64,000 bases of DNA from Segatella copri (GCF_019249655.2 NZ_CP137557.1:2885001-2949000); one strand, 5' to 3'; counted from the stretch's first letter, positions 40,735 to 50,672 are shown. Notes: generated from the sequence alone by a model not told the origin. Made by a program: numbers and translations.

Positions 40735-41478
40735 TTATTCTGCGTCTGCAGGAATCTCTGGCTTCATGTTGGTGTAAACAGTCTGAACATCGTCAAACTC
40801 CTCCAACTTCTCAACCATCTTGTCGATAGTCTCGCGCTCCTCAGCAGTAACATCCTTCAAATCGTTAGGAATGTAGGTGAACTCAGCACCCGTTACCTCG
40901 AAGCCCTCAGCCTCCAGGTGCTTCTGAATCTCGCCGAAGCTTGTAGGAGCACCGTAGATAGTGATTTCGCCAGTCTCCTCGTCCTCATCGAACTCGTCCT
41001 CTACGCCGTAGTCAATCAGGTCGAGAATCATCTCGTCCATATCCAGACCATCCTTCTTCTTGAATGTGAACACAGCCTTGTGGTCGAAGAGGAAAGACAA
41101 AGAACCTGTTGTACCCAAGTTACCGCTGAACTTGTTGAAGATAGAACGAACGTCAGCCACTGTACGGGTTGTGTTATCTGTCAATGTATCAACGAACACA
41201 GCAACTCCGTGAGGGCCATATCCCTCGTATGTCACCTCCTTGTAATCGCTGGTATCCTTGCCACAAGCGTTCTTGATGGCACGAGCGATATTATCCTTAG
41301 GCATGTTCTCACGCTTACAGTTAGCGATGATAGCACGCAATGTTGGGTTGTTCTCTGGCTCTGGACCGCCTGCCTTCACTGCAATAGCAATCTGCTTACC
41401 CAACTTAGTAAATGTCTTGGCCATGTGGCCCCATCTTTTCAGCTTTGTAGCTTTACGATATTCAAATGCTCTTCCCAT
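40735..41478 (-). CDS. yebC: YebC/PmpR-family protein
   Basis: A 247-residue TACO1-like protein. It begins MGRAFEYRKATKLKRWGHMAKTFTKLGKQI, with the usual ENNPTLRAIIANCKRENMPKDNIARAI. The acidic insert EDEFDEDEETG is characteristic. Family members act as transcription regulators or as factors relieving ribosome stalling on proline stretches. It is followed by the TSCPD gene in the same unit. Confidence 0.93.
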   Translation of the reverse strand: MGRAFEYRKATKLKRWGHMAKTFTKLGKQIAIAVKAGGPEPENNPTLRAIIANCKRENMPKDNIARAIKNACGKDTSDYKEVTYEGYGPHGVAVFVDTLTDNTTRTVADVRSIFNKFSGNLGTTGSLSFLFDHKAVFTFKKKDGLDMDEMILDLIDYGVEDEFDEDEETGEITIYGAPTSFGEIQKHLEAEGFEVTGAEFTYIPNDLKDVTAEERETIDKMVEKLEEFDDVQTVYTNMKPEIPADAE

Positions 41479-41520
41479 TGGAATAAAATTTTAAATGTTT
41501 ATCGTTTTTTAAATATAATA

Positions 41521-41577
41521 TTATCTTAATTCTGCATTGAGCACCTTCTGCATTATCTCAATTCTGCGTTGAGCTTG
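41521..41577. repeat. Imperfect duplicate of the pheT 3' end
   Basis: On the minus strand the last codons of pheT (GCTCAACGCAGAATTGAGAT then AAT) recur 32 bp later as GCTCAATGCAGAATTAAGAT then AAT. Both copies read LNAELR-stop in their own frame. Confidence 0.6.
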
Positions 41578-44021
41578 CCTGTGAGGTTGGCAATGAGCTT
41601 CTTCATGATGGCATCAATCTGCTTGTCGTTCAATGTCTTCTCCTCATCCTGCAGGATGAAGTTCACGGCATAGCTCTTCTTGCCCTCTGGCAGGTTCTTA
41701 CCCTCATATACGTCGAAGAGTACCACGCTCTTCAGGAGCTTCTTCTCGGTCTGATGGGCAATCTGCTCAATCTGTGCAAACTCTACGTTCTTGTCAACGA
41801 GCAGTGCAAGGTCGCGGCTCACAGATGGATACTTGCTGATATCTGTGTAAGTAAGGTTCACCTTCTTCACGGTCTTCACCACGTTATCCCAGTGAACATC
41901 AGCATAGAATACATCCTGCTCAATGTCGAATGCCTTCTTCAGCTTGTTGCTCAGGATACCCATCTCTACCAATACCTTTCCGGCACGGGTCTCGTAGTTC
42001 ACGCCCTTGGCAAAGATGTTGTTGTCGCTGTGCTTGATAACCAGGTTGTTCTGTGGCATACCCACACGGCGGAGGATATTCTCTACCACTGCCTTCAGCT
42101 CGTAGATGTTGCTCTGCTCATCTGCATGAGCCCAACTGCCCTCTACACGCTTACCGGTGATGAAGAGTGACATGTGAGCCTCCTGGGAGTAAGCCTTGAT
42201 AGGACTCTCCTCGCTCCACTTCTCCTTATTATATAAATAGGTGTTACCCACCTCGAAGAACTTCAGGTTCTGGCTCTTGTGGTTGATGTTGCGGGCTATG
42301 CTCTCCAAACCGCCGAAGAGCATGGTCTGGCGCATCACGCCGAGATCAGCACTCAATGGGTTCATCACCTTCACTACATTCTCCAAAGGATACTTGTTCA
42401 GCTCCAGGTCTGTGTAGTAGCTGGTCTTGCTCAGAGAGTTGTTGAGAATCTCCATGAAGCCCTCGCCTACCAACTGCTCTGCCACGAGGTTCTGGCTGTG
42501 ATAAGCCTTGTCCTCATCGCCCTGAACTGTCAGGGAACTCTTCAACTGGGTTGGAATCTCCACATTATTATATCCGTAGATACGGAGGATATCCTCTACC
42601 ACGTCGCAAGGACGCTGAACGTCTACACGATAGGCAGGAACCAGAAGGTCGATGCCCTCAGCATCTTCCTTCACGATCTTCATCTCGAGAGATGTGGCGA
42701 TATTCTTGATGGTCTCAGCACCAATCTCCTTACCGATGAGGCGATGCGCATACTCATAGTTCAGGCGAACTGGGAAATCCTGCATTGGCTCTGGATATAC
42801 ATCCTTGATCTGCATGGAAATCTTGCCGCCAGCCAACTGCTTGCAGAGGATGGCAGCCTGCTTCAATGCATAAATCTGTCCGTTTGGATCTACGCCACGC
42901 TCAAAACGATAGCTGGCATCTGTGCTCAAGCCGTGACGGCGAGCGCTCTTGCGAATCCATGTTGGGTGGAAGTAAGCACTCTCCAGAACCACGCTCTTGG
43001 TGGTCTCGTAAGTACCTGAACCCTTACCGCCGAAGATACCTGCGATACACATTGGCTCCTCAGCATTGCAGATGCTCAGGTCGTGCTCACCCAGGGTGTG
43101 CTCCTCGCCATCCAGGGTCACGAACTTGGTACCCTCTGGCTGGGTGCGGACAACAATCTTATGACCGGTAACCATGTCGGCATCGAAGCAGTGCAATGGC
43201 TGGCCGTATGCCATCATGATGTAGTTGGTGATATCCACGATATTGTTGATTGGACGCAAGCCGATAATGTTCAGCTTATCCTGCAACCACTTAGGGCTTT
43301 CCTTCACCTCGCAGTCGGTGATGCTTACGCAGGCATAGCGCTTGCAAGCCTCGGTGTTCTCAATTTCTACATCGATAGGAAGATCCTCGTTGTCTACTAC
43401 GAATTCATCGCAAGATGGGCGATGCAGACTGGTTTCATAGCCGTTCTGCTTCAACCAGGCATAAAGGTCACGAGCCACGCCCCAGTGGCCGAGTGCATCG
43501 GCACGGTTGGCAGTGATATCAATCTCGATGAGCCAGTCGCTCTCCAGGTGATAGTACTCGGCAGCAGGCTGACCTACAGGTGCATCCTCAGGGAGCACGA
43601 TGATACCGTCGTGAGAAGTACCCACGCCAATCTCATCCTCAGCGCAGATCATACCCAAGCTCTCCACACCGCGCAGCTTGCTCTTCTTGATGGTAAAACT
43701 CTGGTCGCCGTCGTAGAGCACGCAGCCCAGGTCGGCAACGATTACCTTCTGACCGGCAGCTACGTTTGGCGCACCGCAGACAATCTGCTGTGGCTCGCCC
43801 TTGCCCAGGTCAACGGTTGTAACGTGCAGGTGGTCGCTGTTAGGATGCGCCTCGCATGTCAACACTTTACCTACGTAAAGACCTTTCAGTCCACCCTTGA
43901 TAGACTGAACTTCCTCCAAAGCGTCCACTTCGAGTCCGCAAGAGGTCAGCGCATCGGCAGTCTCCTGTGGTGTCAGGTCGAAATCGACGTATTCTTTAAG
44001 CCATTTGTATGAAACGTTCAT
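41553..44021 (-). CDS. pheT: Phenylalanyl-tRNA synthetase beta subunit
   Basis: An 822-residue subunit of the alpha2-beta2 enzyme that charges tRNA-Phe. The N-terminus MNVSYKWLKEYVDFDLTPQE is followed by a tRNA-binding OB domain (about 40-155), the B3/B4 editing region (about 210-380), the B5 domain, a synthetase-like core with YRFERGVDPN, and a C-terminal anticodon-binding FDX-ACB domain (YTDISKYPSVSRDLALLVD). Length is normal. pheS is not adjacent, so the subunits are encoded separately. The promoter overlaps the terminator of the following PBP gene. Confidence 0.96.
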   Translation of the reverse strand: MNVSYKWLKEYVDFDLTPQETADALTSCGLEVDALEEVQSIKGGLKGLYVGKVLTCEAHPNSDHLHVTTVDLGKGEPQQIVCGAPNVAAGQKVIVADLGCVLYDGDQSFTIKKSKLRGVESLGMICAEDEIGVGTSHDGIIVLPEDAPVGQPAAEYYHLESDWLIEIDITANRADALGHWGVARDLYAWLKQNGYETSLHRPSCDEFVVDNEDLPIDVEIENTEACKRYACVSITDCEVKESPKWLQDKLNIIGLRPINNIVDITNYIMMAYGQPLHCFDADMVTGHKIVVRTQPEGTKFVTLDGEEHTLGEHDLSICNAEEPMCIAGIFGGKGSGTYETTKSVVLESAYFHPTWIRKSARRHGLSTDASYRFERGVDPNGQIYALKQAAILCKQLAGGKISMQIKDVYPEPMQDFPVRLNYEYAHRLIGKEIGAETIKNIATSLEMKIVKEDAEGIDLLVPAYRVDVQRPCDVVEDILRIYGYNNVEIPTQLKSSLTVQGDEDKAYHSQNLVAEQLVGEGFMEILNNSLSKTSYYTDLELNKYPLENVVKVMNPLSADLGVMRQTMLFGGLESIARNINHKSQNLKFFEVGNTYLYNKEKWSEESPIKAYSQEAHMSLFITGKRVEGSWAHADEQSNIYELKAVVENILRRVGMPQNNLVIKHSDNNIFAKGVNYETRAGKVLVEMGILSNKLKKAFDIEQDVFYADVHWDNVVKTVKKVNLTYTDISKYPSVSRDLALLVDKNVEFAQIEQIAHQTEKKLLKSVVLFDVYEGKNLPEGKKSYAVNFILQDEEKTLNDKQIDAIMKKLIANLTGKLNAELR

Positions 44022-44112
44022 TATAATGTTTTTTTATTATTTTCTCATTGTCAGATGCCAGGGCTTGCAGCCAGCATTCATGCCCGCAGCGCACTATTGC
44101 CCTAAAACTTTG

Positions 44113-44144
44113 CAAAAATACAAAAAATATTGCAGATAAACAAA
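44113..44144 (-). promoter_or_regulatory. Promoter of pheT
   Basis: Minus strand TTTG (44141-44144), 20 nt, TATTTTTG (44113-44120). Confidence 0.75.
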
Positions 44145-44148
44145 AAAC

Positions 44149-44198
44149 ATCCGCCATTTTTGCACTATTTAAAAGAAATAGGTGCAAAAATGGCGGAT
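44149..44198 (-). terminator. Terminator of the class A PBP gene
   Basis: ATCCGCCATTTTTGCAC pairs with GTGCAAAAATGGCGGAT. On the minus strand it is followed by GTTTTTTGTTT, whose bases also contain the pheT -33 box. Confidence 0.85.
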
Positions 44199-44240
44199 AG
44201 CCTTTTTTATGATGCCTTGGGGAATACGCCCCCAAGCCTT

Positions 44241-46571
44241 TTATTCAAATACTTCGTCGATGGCATCCACCTTCTCAAAGGTGTCCTGCTCGCCGCCGCT
44301 GCCCGCATGATAGCATGGGTTGTAATCGGCTGGCATATCGAACTTCACGGTAGGACTGTAGCCCAGCGATGGGTCGGCATAAACCTTCTTCATGAAGATA
44401 GCCCAAATAGGCAATGCCATGGTGGCACCCTGACCCATACTCATCGAATCGAAGTGGATATCACGCTCCTCGCCACCTACCCAGCAACCGCTCACCAGCT
44501 GCGGCGTAAAGGCGATGAACCAACCGTCACTGTTGTTGTTGGTGGTACCCGTCTTGGCACCAATCTGTCCCTCCAGTTTATATCTGTAGCGCAGGCGGCC
44601 GGCAGTACCGTTATCCACCACACCCATCATCATGTAGAGCATCTTCATGGCGTTGTCGGCACTGATCACCTCGTTCATTCTCGGCTGGAAGGTAGCGATG
44701 GTGTTACCCTCGTTGTCCTCGATGCGGCTCACGAACATCGGAGCCGTACGGATGCCGTGGTTGGCAAAGGCGGTATAGGCACTCACCATCTCGCTCACGC
44801 TCACCTCGCACGGACCCAGACACAAGCTCATAGAAGCATGAATATCAGGGTTGTTGATACCGTAGTCGTGCAAGAGCTGGACAAACTGCGACGGGTTCAG
44901 CTTGCTCATCAGATAAGCACTTATCCAGTTGTTACTCTGCGCCAATCCCCAGCTCAGCGGCACCATCTGGCCGTATCTCGAATGGTTGGCATTTCTAGGC
45001 GTCCATGGTCTGCCAGCCACCATGTAAGTCTGCTGGCGGTTAGGTGCCATGTCGCAAGGCGAGAAGCCGTTAGACATCGCCAGACTGTAGAGGAATGGCT
45101 TGATGGTAGAACCCACCTGTCTTCTTCCCAGACTCACCATGTCGTACATGAAGTGAGTATAGTCCAATCCTCCCACATACGCCTTCACGGCACCCGTCTT
45201 AGGGTCCATACTCATGAAACCGCTGCGCAGGAAGGTCTTGTAATAACGGATGGAATCCAGCGGACTCATCACCGTATCGATATCTCCGTGATAGGTGAAC
45301 ACGGTCATCGGAATCTTCTTCCTGAAGGCTGCGTGGATTTCGTCAGCCGAGAATCCATCCTCCTTCATCTGGCGATAGCGCTCGCTCTGGGTCACGCTGC
45401 GGTTCAATATCACCTTAATCTGCTGCGGCGTCAGCTTGTCGCTGTATGGCGAACTAGGCTTGCGTGCCACCTCCTTGCTGAAGGCTGGCTGCAGATAGCG
45501 TGCCACATGCTGATACACGGCCTCTTCGGCATATCGCTGCATGCGGCTGTCGATGGTGGTAAACACCTTCAATCCGTCGCTGTAGATATTGTATGGCGAA
45601 CCATCCTTCTTATAGTTCTTGTTGCACCAGCCAAACAATGGGTCGGTGTTCCAAAGGATGGAATCGGTTACAAACTGCGCATAGTTCCACGATGCATAAT
45701 CCTTTCTCTCAGGGCGGGTAGCCATCATATATTTGCGCAGATATTCACGCAGATAAGTGGCAGAACCGTCCTTGTGGTCGGTGCGGTGGAAGTTGAGCGT
45801 GAGTGGTTCAGCCGCATACTGGCTGTATTCGCTGCTGCTCAGATAGCCCGCCTTCTCCATCTGCGAGAGCACCACGTTTCTTCTGTCGCGGGCACGCTCC
45901 GGATAGCGCACTGGGTTGAAGAGCGACGGGTTCTTGCAGAGTCCGATGAGCGTAGCTGCCTCGGTGAGGGTCAGGTCTTTCGGCTCCTTATTAAAATAGG
46001 TGTTTGCCGCCGTTTTGATGCCCACGGCATTGTGCAGGAAGTCGAAGTAGTTGAGATAGAGAGCCAGGATTTCCTCCTTGGTATAGTACCGTTCCAATTT
46101 CACGGCGATGACCCACTCTATCGGTTTCTGCAGCAGTCGCTCCAGCGTGCTCGATGCCTTTTCGGAATAGAGCTGCTTGGCAAGCTGCTGCGTGATGGTA
46201 CTTCCACCTCCGGCATTGGTCTGTCCCAGGATGCCGCGCTTCACGATGGCACGCCCCAGCGCACGGAAGTCGATGCCCGAATGCTCGTAGAATCGTTCAT
46301 CCTCCGTGGCAACGAGTGCCTTTATTAAATAAGGTGACATCTTCTTGTAAGGAATCACGATACGGTTTTCCTTGTTCAGGTTCCATGTACCAAGCACCTT
46401 CCCGTCGGCAGAGTACACCTGCGTGGCGAATCTGCTGATAGGATTCTGCAAATCCTCGATGTCGGGCATGTAGCCAATCCAGCCAAACCAGATGGCCATG
46501 AAGGCAAGTGCCACACTCACGATTCCGGCGGCAAAAATGCCCCATAACGTATAGATAAAATGTCTTCTCAT
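44241..46571 (-). CDS. Class A penicillin-binding protein 1A
   Basis: A 776-residue bifunctional peptidoglycan synthase. One N-terminal membrane helix (about 8-30) is followed by a GT51 glycosyltransferase domain ([16 protein letters not shown] at about 90-105, [13 protein letters not shown] at about 122-134). The transpeptidase domain has the SxxK motif STIK at 488-491, SNN at 546-548 and KTGTT at about 689. It acts at the outer face of the inner membrane to polymerise and cross-link glycan strands. Its start codon lies in a 21-bp tandem duplication that includes the ribosome site. pyrB diverges from it. Confidence 0.95.
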   Translation of the reverse strand: MRRHFIYTLWGIFAAGIVSVALAFMAIWFGWIGYMPDIEDLQNPISRFATQVYSADGKVLGTWNLNKENRIVIPYKKMSPYLIKALVATEDERFYEHSGIDFRALGRAIVKRGILGQTNAGGGSTITQQLAKQLYSEKASSTLERLLQKPIEWVIAVKLERYYTKEEILALYLNYFDFLHNAVGIKTAANTYFNKEPKDLTLTEAATLIGLCKNPSLFNPVRYPERARDRRNVVLSQMEKAGYLSSSEYSQYAAEPLTLNFHRTDHKDGSATYLREYLRKYMMATRPERKDYASWNYAQFVTDSILWNTDPLFGWCNKNYKKDGSPYNIYSDGLKVFTTIDSRMQRYAEEAVYQHVARYLQPAFSKEVARKPSSPYSDKLTPQQIKVILNRSVTQSERYRQMKEDGFSADEIHAAFRKKIPMTVFTYHGDIDTVMSPLDSIRYYKTFLRSGFMSMDPKTGAVKAYVGGLDYTHFMYDMVSLGRRQVGSTIKPFLYSLAMSNGFSPCDMAPNRQQTYMVAGRPWTPRNANHSRYGQMVPLSWGLAQSNNWISAYLMSKLNPSQFVQLLHDYGINNPDIHASMSLCLGPCEVSVSEMVSAYTAFANHGIRTAPMFVSRIEDNEGNTIATFQPRMNEVISADNAMKMLYMMMGVVDNGTAGRLRYRYKLEGQIGAKTGTTNNNSDGWFIAFTPQLVSGCWVGGEERDIHFDSMSMGQGATMALPIWAIFMKKVYADPSLGYSPTVKFDMPADYNPCYHAGSGGEQDTFEKVDAIDEVFE

Positions 46572-46611
46572 TGTCTATTTCTTCAAATACATTGTCTATT
46601 TCTTCTAATAT
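46570..46611 (-). repeat. 21-bp tandem duplication covering the start region of the PBP gene
   Basis: On the minus strand GAAGAAATAGACAATG occurs twice, 21 bp apart. The second copy holds the real ATG. The first gives an upstream mini-frame MYLKK-stop that ends 3 nt before the true start. Confidence 0.75.
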
Positions 46612-46616
46612 TTGTG

Positions 46617-46624
46617 CAAAAATA
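46617..46624 (-). promoter_or_regulatory. -7 box of the PBP gene
   Basis: Minus strand TATTTTTG followed by CAC, immediately upstream of the duplicated ribosome site. Confidence 0.6.
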
Positions 46625-46667
46625 CATAAAACTTTTGAAATATCGCACATAAATCAGAAATTATATG

Positions 46668-46675
46668 TAACTTTG
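46668..46675 (+). promoter_or_regulatory. -7 box of pyrBI
   Basis: TAACTTTG at 33 bp before the pyrB ATG. The nearest TTTG (46634-46637) is about 30 nt away, so the -33 box is weak. No attenuator-like leader is visible. Confidence 0.5.
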
Positions 46676-46708
46676 GGGGCGATTTTAGAACATTCAATCA
46701 AAATTCAA

Positions 46709-47656
46709 ATGGAAAAACATAATTTTGTGACAATTGCAGACCTCTCGAAGGAGAAAATCATGTACCTCCTCGAAATGGCGCAGGAGTTTGAAAAGCATCC
46801 TAACAGGGAGCTGTTGAAGGGAAAGGTCGTTGCGACCCTTTTCTTCGAGCCTTCTACTCGTACACAGCTCAGTTTCCAAACCGCAGCCAACCGCCTCGGT
46901 GCCCGTGTCATCGGCTTCTCTGATGCCAAGACTTCCAGCACCACCAAGGGCGAAACGCTCAAGGATACCATCCTCATGGTGAGCAACTATGCTGACGTCA
47001 TCGCCATGCGCCACTTCATCGAAGGCGCAGCACAGTATGCCAGCGAGGTGGCTCCAGTGCCTATCGTCAATGCAGGCGACGGTGCACACATGCATCCATC
47101 ACAGTGCTTGCTCGACCTCTACTCTATCTTCAAGACCCAGGGTACCCTGGAGAACTTGAACATCTATCTTGTGGGTGACCTCAAGTATGGCCGCACCGTT
47201 CACTCACTTATCACCGCCATGCGCCACTTCAACCCTACCTTCCACTTCATCGCACCTAAGGAACTTGCCATGCCTGAGGAGTATAAACTCTACTGCAAGG
47301 AGCATAACATCAAGTACGTGGAGCATGAGGATTTCAACGAAGACGTGATTGCCGACGCCGACATTCTCTACATGACCCGTGTGCAGAAGGAGCGTTTCAG
47401 CGACCTGATGGAATACGAGCGCGTCAAGAACGTGTATATCCTGAAGCGCGACATGCTCTGCAAGGCGAAGGAGAACATGAAGATCATGCATCCGCTGCCA
47501 CGTGTGAACGAGATTGCATACGATGTGGATGACGATCCACACGCATACTACATCCAGCAGGCACAGAACGGTCTCTATGCCCGTGAGGCTATCTTCTGCC
47601 ACTGCCTCGGCATCACACTGGAGGATGTGAAGAACGATAAGACCATTATTGAGTAG
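46709..47656 (+). CDS. pyrB: Aspartate carbamoyltransferase catalytic subunit
   Basis: A 315-residue enzyme of pyrimidine synthesis joining carbamoyl phosphate and aspartate. The carbamoyl-phosphate motif [16 protein letters not shown] is at about 51-66. [17 protein letters not shown] and [21 protein letters not shown] are the other hallmarks. I chose ATG 46709 ([13 protein letters not shown]), because an upstream Met at 46571 would lie before the -7 box and give an unusual extension. pyrI follows 32 bp downstream with two 14-bp repeats between. Confidence 0.96.
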   Translation: MEKHNFVTIADLSKEKIMYLLEMAQEFEKHPNRELLKGKVVATLFFEPSTRTQLSFQTAANRLGARVIGFSDAKTSSTTKGETLKDTILMVSNYADVIAMRHFIEGAAQYASEVAPVPIVNAGDGAHMHPSQCLLDLYSIFKTQGTLENLNIYLVGDLKYGRTVHSLITAMRHFNPTFHFIAPKELAMPEEYKLYCKEHNIKYVEHEDFNEDVIADADILYMTRVQKERFSDLMEYERVKNVYILKRDMLCKAKENMKIMHPLPRVNEIAYDVDDDPHAYYIQQAQNGLYAREAIFCHCLGITLEDVKNDKTIIE

Positions 47657-47684
47657 TTTATAGTTAATAGTTTATAGTTAATAG
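47657..47684 (+). repeat. Two tandem 14-bp units between pyrB and pyrI
   Basis: TTTATAGTTAATAG occurs twice, beginning directly after the pyrB stop TAG and ending just before the pyrI start region. Confidence 0.8.
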
Positions 47685-47688
47685 ACAG

Positions 47689-48153
47689 ATGGGAAACAAT
47701 AAAAGTCAATTAGTGGTTGCGGCTATCGAGAACGGTACCGTAATCGACCATATACCAGCCGAAAAGACCTATCAGGTAGTGAATCTGCTCCAGTTGGAGA
47801 AGATGGATACTCCTGTCACCATCGGCTACAACCTGCCTTCCAAGAAGATTGGCAAGAAGGGTATCATCAAGGTGGCAAACAAGTACTTCACCGACGAGGA
47901 AATCAACCGCCTCTCTGTGGTGGCTCCTAACATCGGACTGAGTATCATCAAGGACTACGAAATCGTGGAGAAGAAGACCGTGAAGACTCCAGACACACTG
48001 AAGGGCATCGTAAAGTGCAACAACCCTAAGTGTATCACCAACAACGAGCCTATGCAGACCCTCTTCCACACCGTAGACAAGGTGCAGGGCATCGTGCGCT
48101 GCCACTACTGCGACAAGGAGCAGAAACTGGGCAAAGTGGAGCTTTGCAAGTAG
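47689..48153 (+). CDS. pyrI: Aspartate carbamoyltransferase regulatory subunit
   Basis: A 154-residue allosteric subunit. The N-terminal nucleotide-binding domain (about 1-100) is followed by the zinc domain with CNNPKCIT and CHYCDK Cys pairs (about 109-140). It assembles with PyrB and responds to CTP/ATP. Length is normal. It forms an operon with pyrB and ends at a hairpin that overlaps the glyA promoter. Confidence 0.95.
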   Translation: MGNNKSQLVVAAIENGTVIDHIPAEKTYQVVNLLQLEKMDTPVTIGYNLPSKKIGKKGIIKVANKYFTDEEINRLSVVAPNIGLSIIKDYEIVEKKTVKTPDTLKGIVKCNNPKCITNNEPMQTLFHTVDKVQGIVRCHYCDKEQKLGKVELCK

Positions 48154-48181
48154 TTTTTCAATAGAAATATAACAAAAAGTA

Positions 48182-48242
48182 AGCAATATCACTCAAAATA
48201 CTTCAATTTATTTGGTAGTTTGAGAGATATTGCTTATTTTTG
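48182..48242 (+). promoter_or_regulatory. pyrI terminator hairpin overlapping the glyA promoter
   Basis: AGCAATATC(A)CTCAAA (from 48182) pairs with TTTGAG(A)GATATTGCT (ending 48234). The T-rich tail TATTTTTG (48235-48242) is also the -7 box of glyA, with TTTG (48211-48214) at exactly 20 nt. Confidence 0.7.
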
Positions 48243-48282
48243 TACCCGAATTCATTAATATCAACCATAAAAAGTATAAAGA

Positions 48283-49563
48283 ATGGTAAAAGATCAAGAG
48301 ATTTTCGACTTAATCGAAAGAGAACATCAGCGTCAGCTGAAGGGTATGGAGCTGATTGCTTCTGAGAATTTCGTAAGTGACGAGGTGATGAACGCTATGG
48401 GTTCTTACCTTACCAACAAGTATGCCGAGGGTCTGCCTGGCAAACGCTACTATGGTGGCTGCCAGGTGGTGGATATCGTGGAGAACCTCGCCATCGAGCG
48501 CGTCAAGAAACTCTTCGGCGCTGAGTATGCCAACGTGCAGCCTCACTCAGGTGCACAGGCCAACGCAGCCGTTCTGCTCGCCGTTTTGAAGCCGGGCGAT
48601 ACTTTTATGGGACTGAACCTCGACCACGGTGGCCACCTCTCTCATGGTAGCCACGTCAACACTTCGGGCATCCTCTACAACCCTATCGGCTACAACCTGA
48701 ACAAGGAGACGGGCCGCGTGGATTACGACGAGATGGAGAAGCTGGCGCTGGAGCACAAGCCTAAGCTGATTATCGGTGGCGGTAGCGCCTACAGCCGTGA
48801 GTGGGATTACGCCCGCATGCGCAAGATTGCCGACGAGGTGGGTGCCCTCCTGATGATTGATATGGCTCACCCAGCCGGACTCATTGCAGCCGGACTGCTC
48901 GACAACCCATTGAAGTATGCACACATCGTTACTTCTACCACCCACAAGACCCTGCGTGGTCCTCGTGGCGGTATCATCCTCATGGGTAAGGACTTCGAGA
49001 ATCCTTGGGGCTTGACTACCAAGAAGGGCGAGGTGAAGAAGATGAGCATGCTCCTCAATTCAGCCGTATTCCCTGGCCAGCAGGGCGGTCCGCTGGAGCA
49101 CGTCATCGCTGCCAAGGCAGTAGCCTTCAATGAGAACCTGCAGCCTTCATGGAAGGAGTATGCAGCTCAGGTGAAGAAGAACGCAGCCGTGCTGGCTGAC
49201 GACCTGATTGGTCGCGGTTTCGGCATCGTGAGCGGTGGTACCGACAACCACTCCATGCTCGTTGACCTGCGTTCAAAATATCCAGATCTTACAGGTAAGG
49301 TAGCCGAGAATGCTCTCGTTGCTGCCGATATCACAGTAAATAAGAATATGGTTCCTTTCGATTCCCGTTCAGCCTTCCAGACCTCAGGAATCCGTCTCGG
49401 AACAGCGGCCATGACAACCCGTGGCGCCAAGGAAGACATGATGCACCTCATCGCAGAACTCATCGAGGAAGTGCTCAATGCTCCTGAAGACGAGAAGGTG
49501 ATTGCCCGTGTTCGCGAGAAGGTGAACGAGACGATGAAGGACTATCCGCTATTCGCCTATTAG
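48283..49563 (+). CDS. glyA: Serine hydroxymethyltransferase
   Basis: A 426-residue PLP enzyme converting serine and tetrahydrofolate to glycine and methylene-[17 protein letters not shown] and [18 protein letters not shown] are near the N-terminus. The PLP lysine is in [15 protein letters not shown] (about 221-235). It has its own promoter and a hairpin terminator. Confidence 0.97.
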   Translation: MVKDQEIFDLIEREHQRQLKGMELIASENFVSDEVMNAMGSYLTNKYAEGLPGKRYYGGCQVVDIVENLAIERVKKLFGAEYANVQPHSGAQANAAVLLAVLKPGDTFMGLNLDHGGHLSHGSHVNTSGILYNPIGYNLNKETGRVDYDEMEKLALEHKPKLIIGGGSAYSREWDYARMRKIADEVGALLMIDMAHPAGLIAAGLLDNPLKYAHIVTSTTHKTLRGPRGGIILMGKDFENPWGLTTKKGEVKKMSMLLNSAVFPGQQGGPLEHVIAAKAVAFNENLQPSWKEYAAQVKKNAAVLADDLIGRGFGIVSGGTDNHSMLVDLRSKYPDLTGKVAENALVAADITVNKNMVPFDSRSAFQTSGIRLGTAAMTTRGAKEDMMHLIAELIEEVLNAPEDEKVIARVREKVNETMKDYPLFAY

Positions 49564-49590
49564 GCGATCATTTGTTTTAATAGTTTTTAG

Positions 49591-49624
49591 GAGGCTGTGG
49601 ATGTGATATCCGTGGCCTCTTTTT
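49591..49624 (+). terminator. Terminator of glyA
   Basis: GAGGCTGTGGAT pairs imperfectly with ATCCGTGGCCTC, followed by TTTTTTG. Confidence 0.75.
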
Positions 49625-49677
49625 TGATTTTCAAGATATCATTTAAACAACATTTTAATATTTAAAGAAAAAGATTT

Positions 49678-50424
49678 ATGAAAAAGCTGAAAAGCCTGGT
49701 TCTCATGGCATTGGCATTGCTTCCTGCAAGCAAGGCATTAGCCCAGACCAACGCTCAGGTGCTCTATGATTTCGGCACCGACCGCAAGTATGTAACTTTG
49801 ACATTGGAGATGTTCAAGCAGGACAAATGGGGAAGCACGTATTTCTTCGTTGACCACGACTTCAACTACGACAAGATGGACCCCAACAGCGACAATGTTT
49901 CCCTGGGCGGAACCTACACCGAGATTTCGCGCGCGCTGAATTTCTGGAAGGATTCAAGCCTGAAAAACTGGAGTCTGCATGCTGAGTACAATGGCGGTAT
50001 CACCAAGAACTACCCTATCAACAACGCATGGCTCTTTGGTGTGGAGTATCTCATTCACGATGCCACCTACAAGAACACCCTGAACCTGGATGTGCTCTAC
50101 AAGACCATCCGCAAGAAAGACCAGAATGTTCCGATGCAGCTGACAGCCGTATGGACCTGCAACGACCTCTTCGGCGTAAAGGGATTGAAGTTTGACGGCT
50201 TCGCTGATTTCTGGTGGGAGACTCACGCCACATTCGATGGCGACGGACAGGCAAAGACCCGCCACACGGTATTCATCACCGAGCCACAGCTCTGGTACAA
50301 TGTAGGTCAGCACTTCGGCTGCGAGAACCTGAGTCTGGGTGGTGAGGTAGAGATTACGAATAATTTCGGTAGCACCGATGGAGCAAAGGTTCGCCCTTGC
50401 CTGGGTATGAAGTGGGACTTCTAA
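49678..50424 (+). CDS. DUF5020 family outer-membrane protein
   Basis: A 248-residue protein with a signal peptide ending KALAQ (about 23). The mature part alternates polar and aromatic residues in beta-strands (YVTLTLEMFKQDKWGSTYFFVDHDF) and ends KVRPCLGMKWDF, with the terminal Phe of outer-membrane barrels. It matches DUF5020, related to Tsx-like nucleoside channels. A small-molecule porin role is plausible. It is transcribed alone and ends before a very strong inverted repeat. Confidence 0.85.
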   Translation: MKKLKSLVLMALALLPASKALAQTNAQVLYDFGTDRKYVTLTLEMFKQDKWGSTYFFVDHDFNYDKMDPNSDNVSLGGTYTEISRALNFWKDSSLKNWSLHAEYNGGITKNYPINNAWLFGVEYLIHDATYKNTLNLDVLYKTIRKKDQNVPMQLTAVWTCNDLFGVKGLKFDGFADFWWETHATFDGDGQAKTRHTVFITEPQLWYNVGQHFGCENLSLGGEVEITNNFGSTDGAKVRPCLGMKWDF

Positions 50425-50500
50425 GGACTGCTGATAGCTTGACGAGAATTGCTTGAAACAAGCATTTTTTACTTCTCTCTAACAACTTTTGTTCAAATTT

Positions 50501-50602
50501 GAGCAAGTTAGCTTCCGCTAGTATAATATATTATATAATATATATAAAAGAAAAATATATAAAAGAAAATATATAACTATACTAGCGGAAGCTAACTTGC
50601 TC
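50501..50602. terminator. Perfect 25-bp inverted repeat around an AT-rich core
   Basis: GAGCAAGTTAGCTTCCGCTA plus GTATA (50501-50525) is exactly complementary to 50578-50602. The centre is almost pure A/T. A T-run (TTTGTTTTTTTG) follows on the plus strand, so it could terminate the DUF5020 gene. Its size and AT core also fit a non-autonomous palindromic element. Confidence 0.65.
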
Positions 50603-50624
50603 GTTTGTTTTTTTGAAAGTCAGA

Positions 50625-50672
50625 TTATCTTCCGACTTTCAGTCTTCCTTATCTTCCAACTTTCAGTCCTCC
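50625..50672 (-). repeat. In-frame 24-bp duplication of the GIN gene 3' end
   Basis: On the minus strand the last 24 bp of the GIN gene, including TAA, recur directly after the stop with 2 mismatches. The second copy reads GRLKVGR-stop in the same frame. Confidence 0.75.

Noticed and set aside
44130..46328. 732-residue open frame antisense to the PBP gene
   Set aside because: It lies entirely opposite a clear class A PBP, has His/Val/Arg-biased composition typical of shadow frames, and matches nothing.
46571..46708. N-terminal extension of PyrB
   Set aside because: It lies upstream of the -7 box and would overlap the PBP start; normal PyrB length is obtained from 46709.
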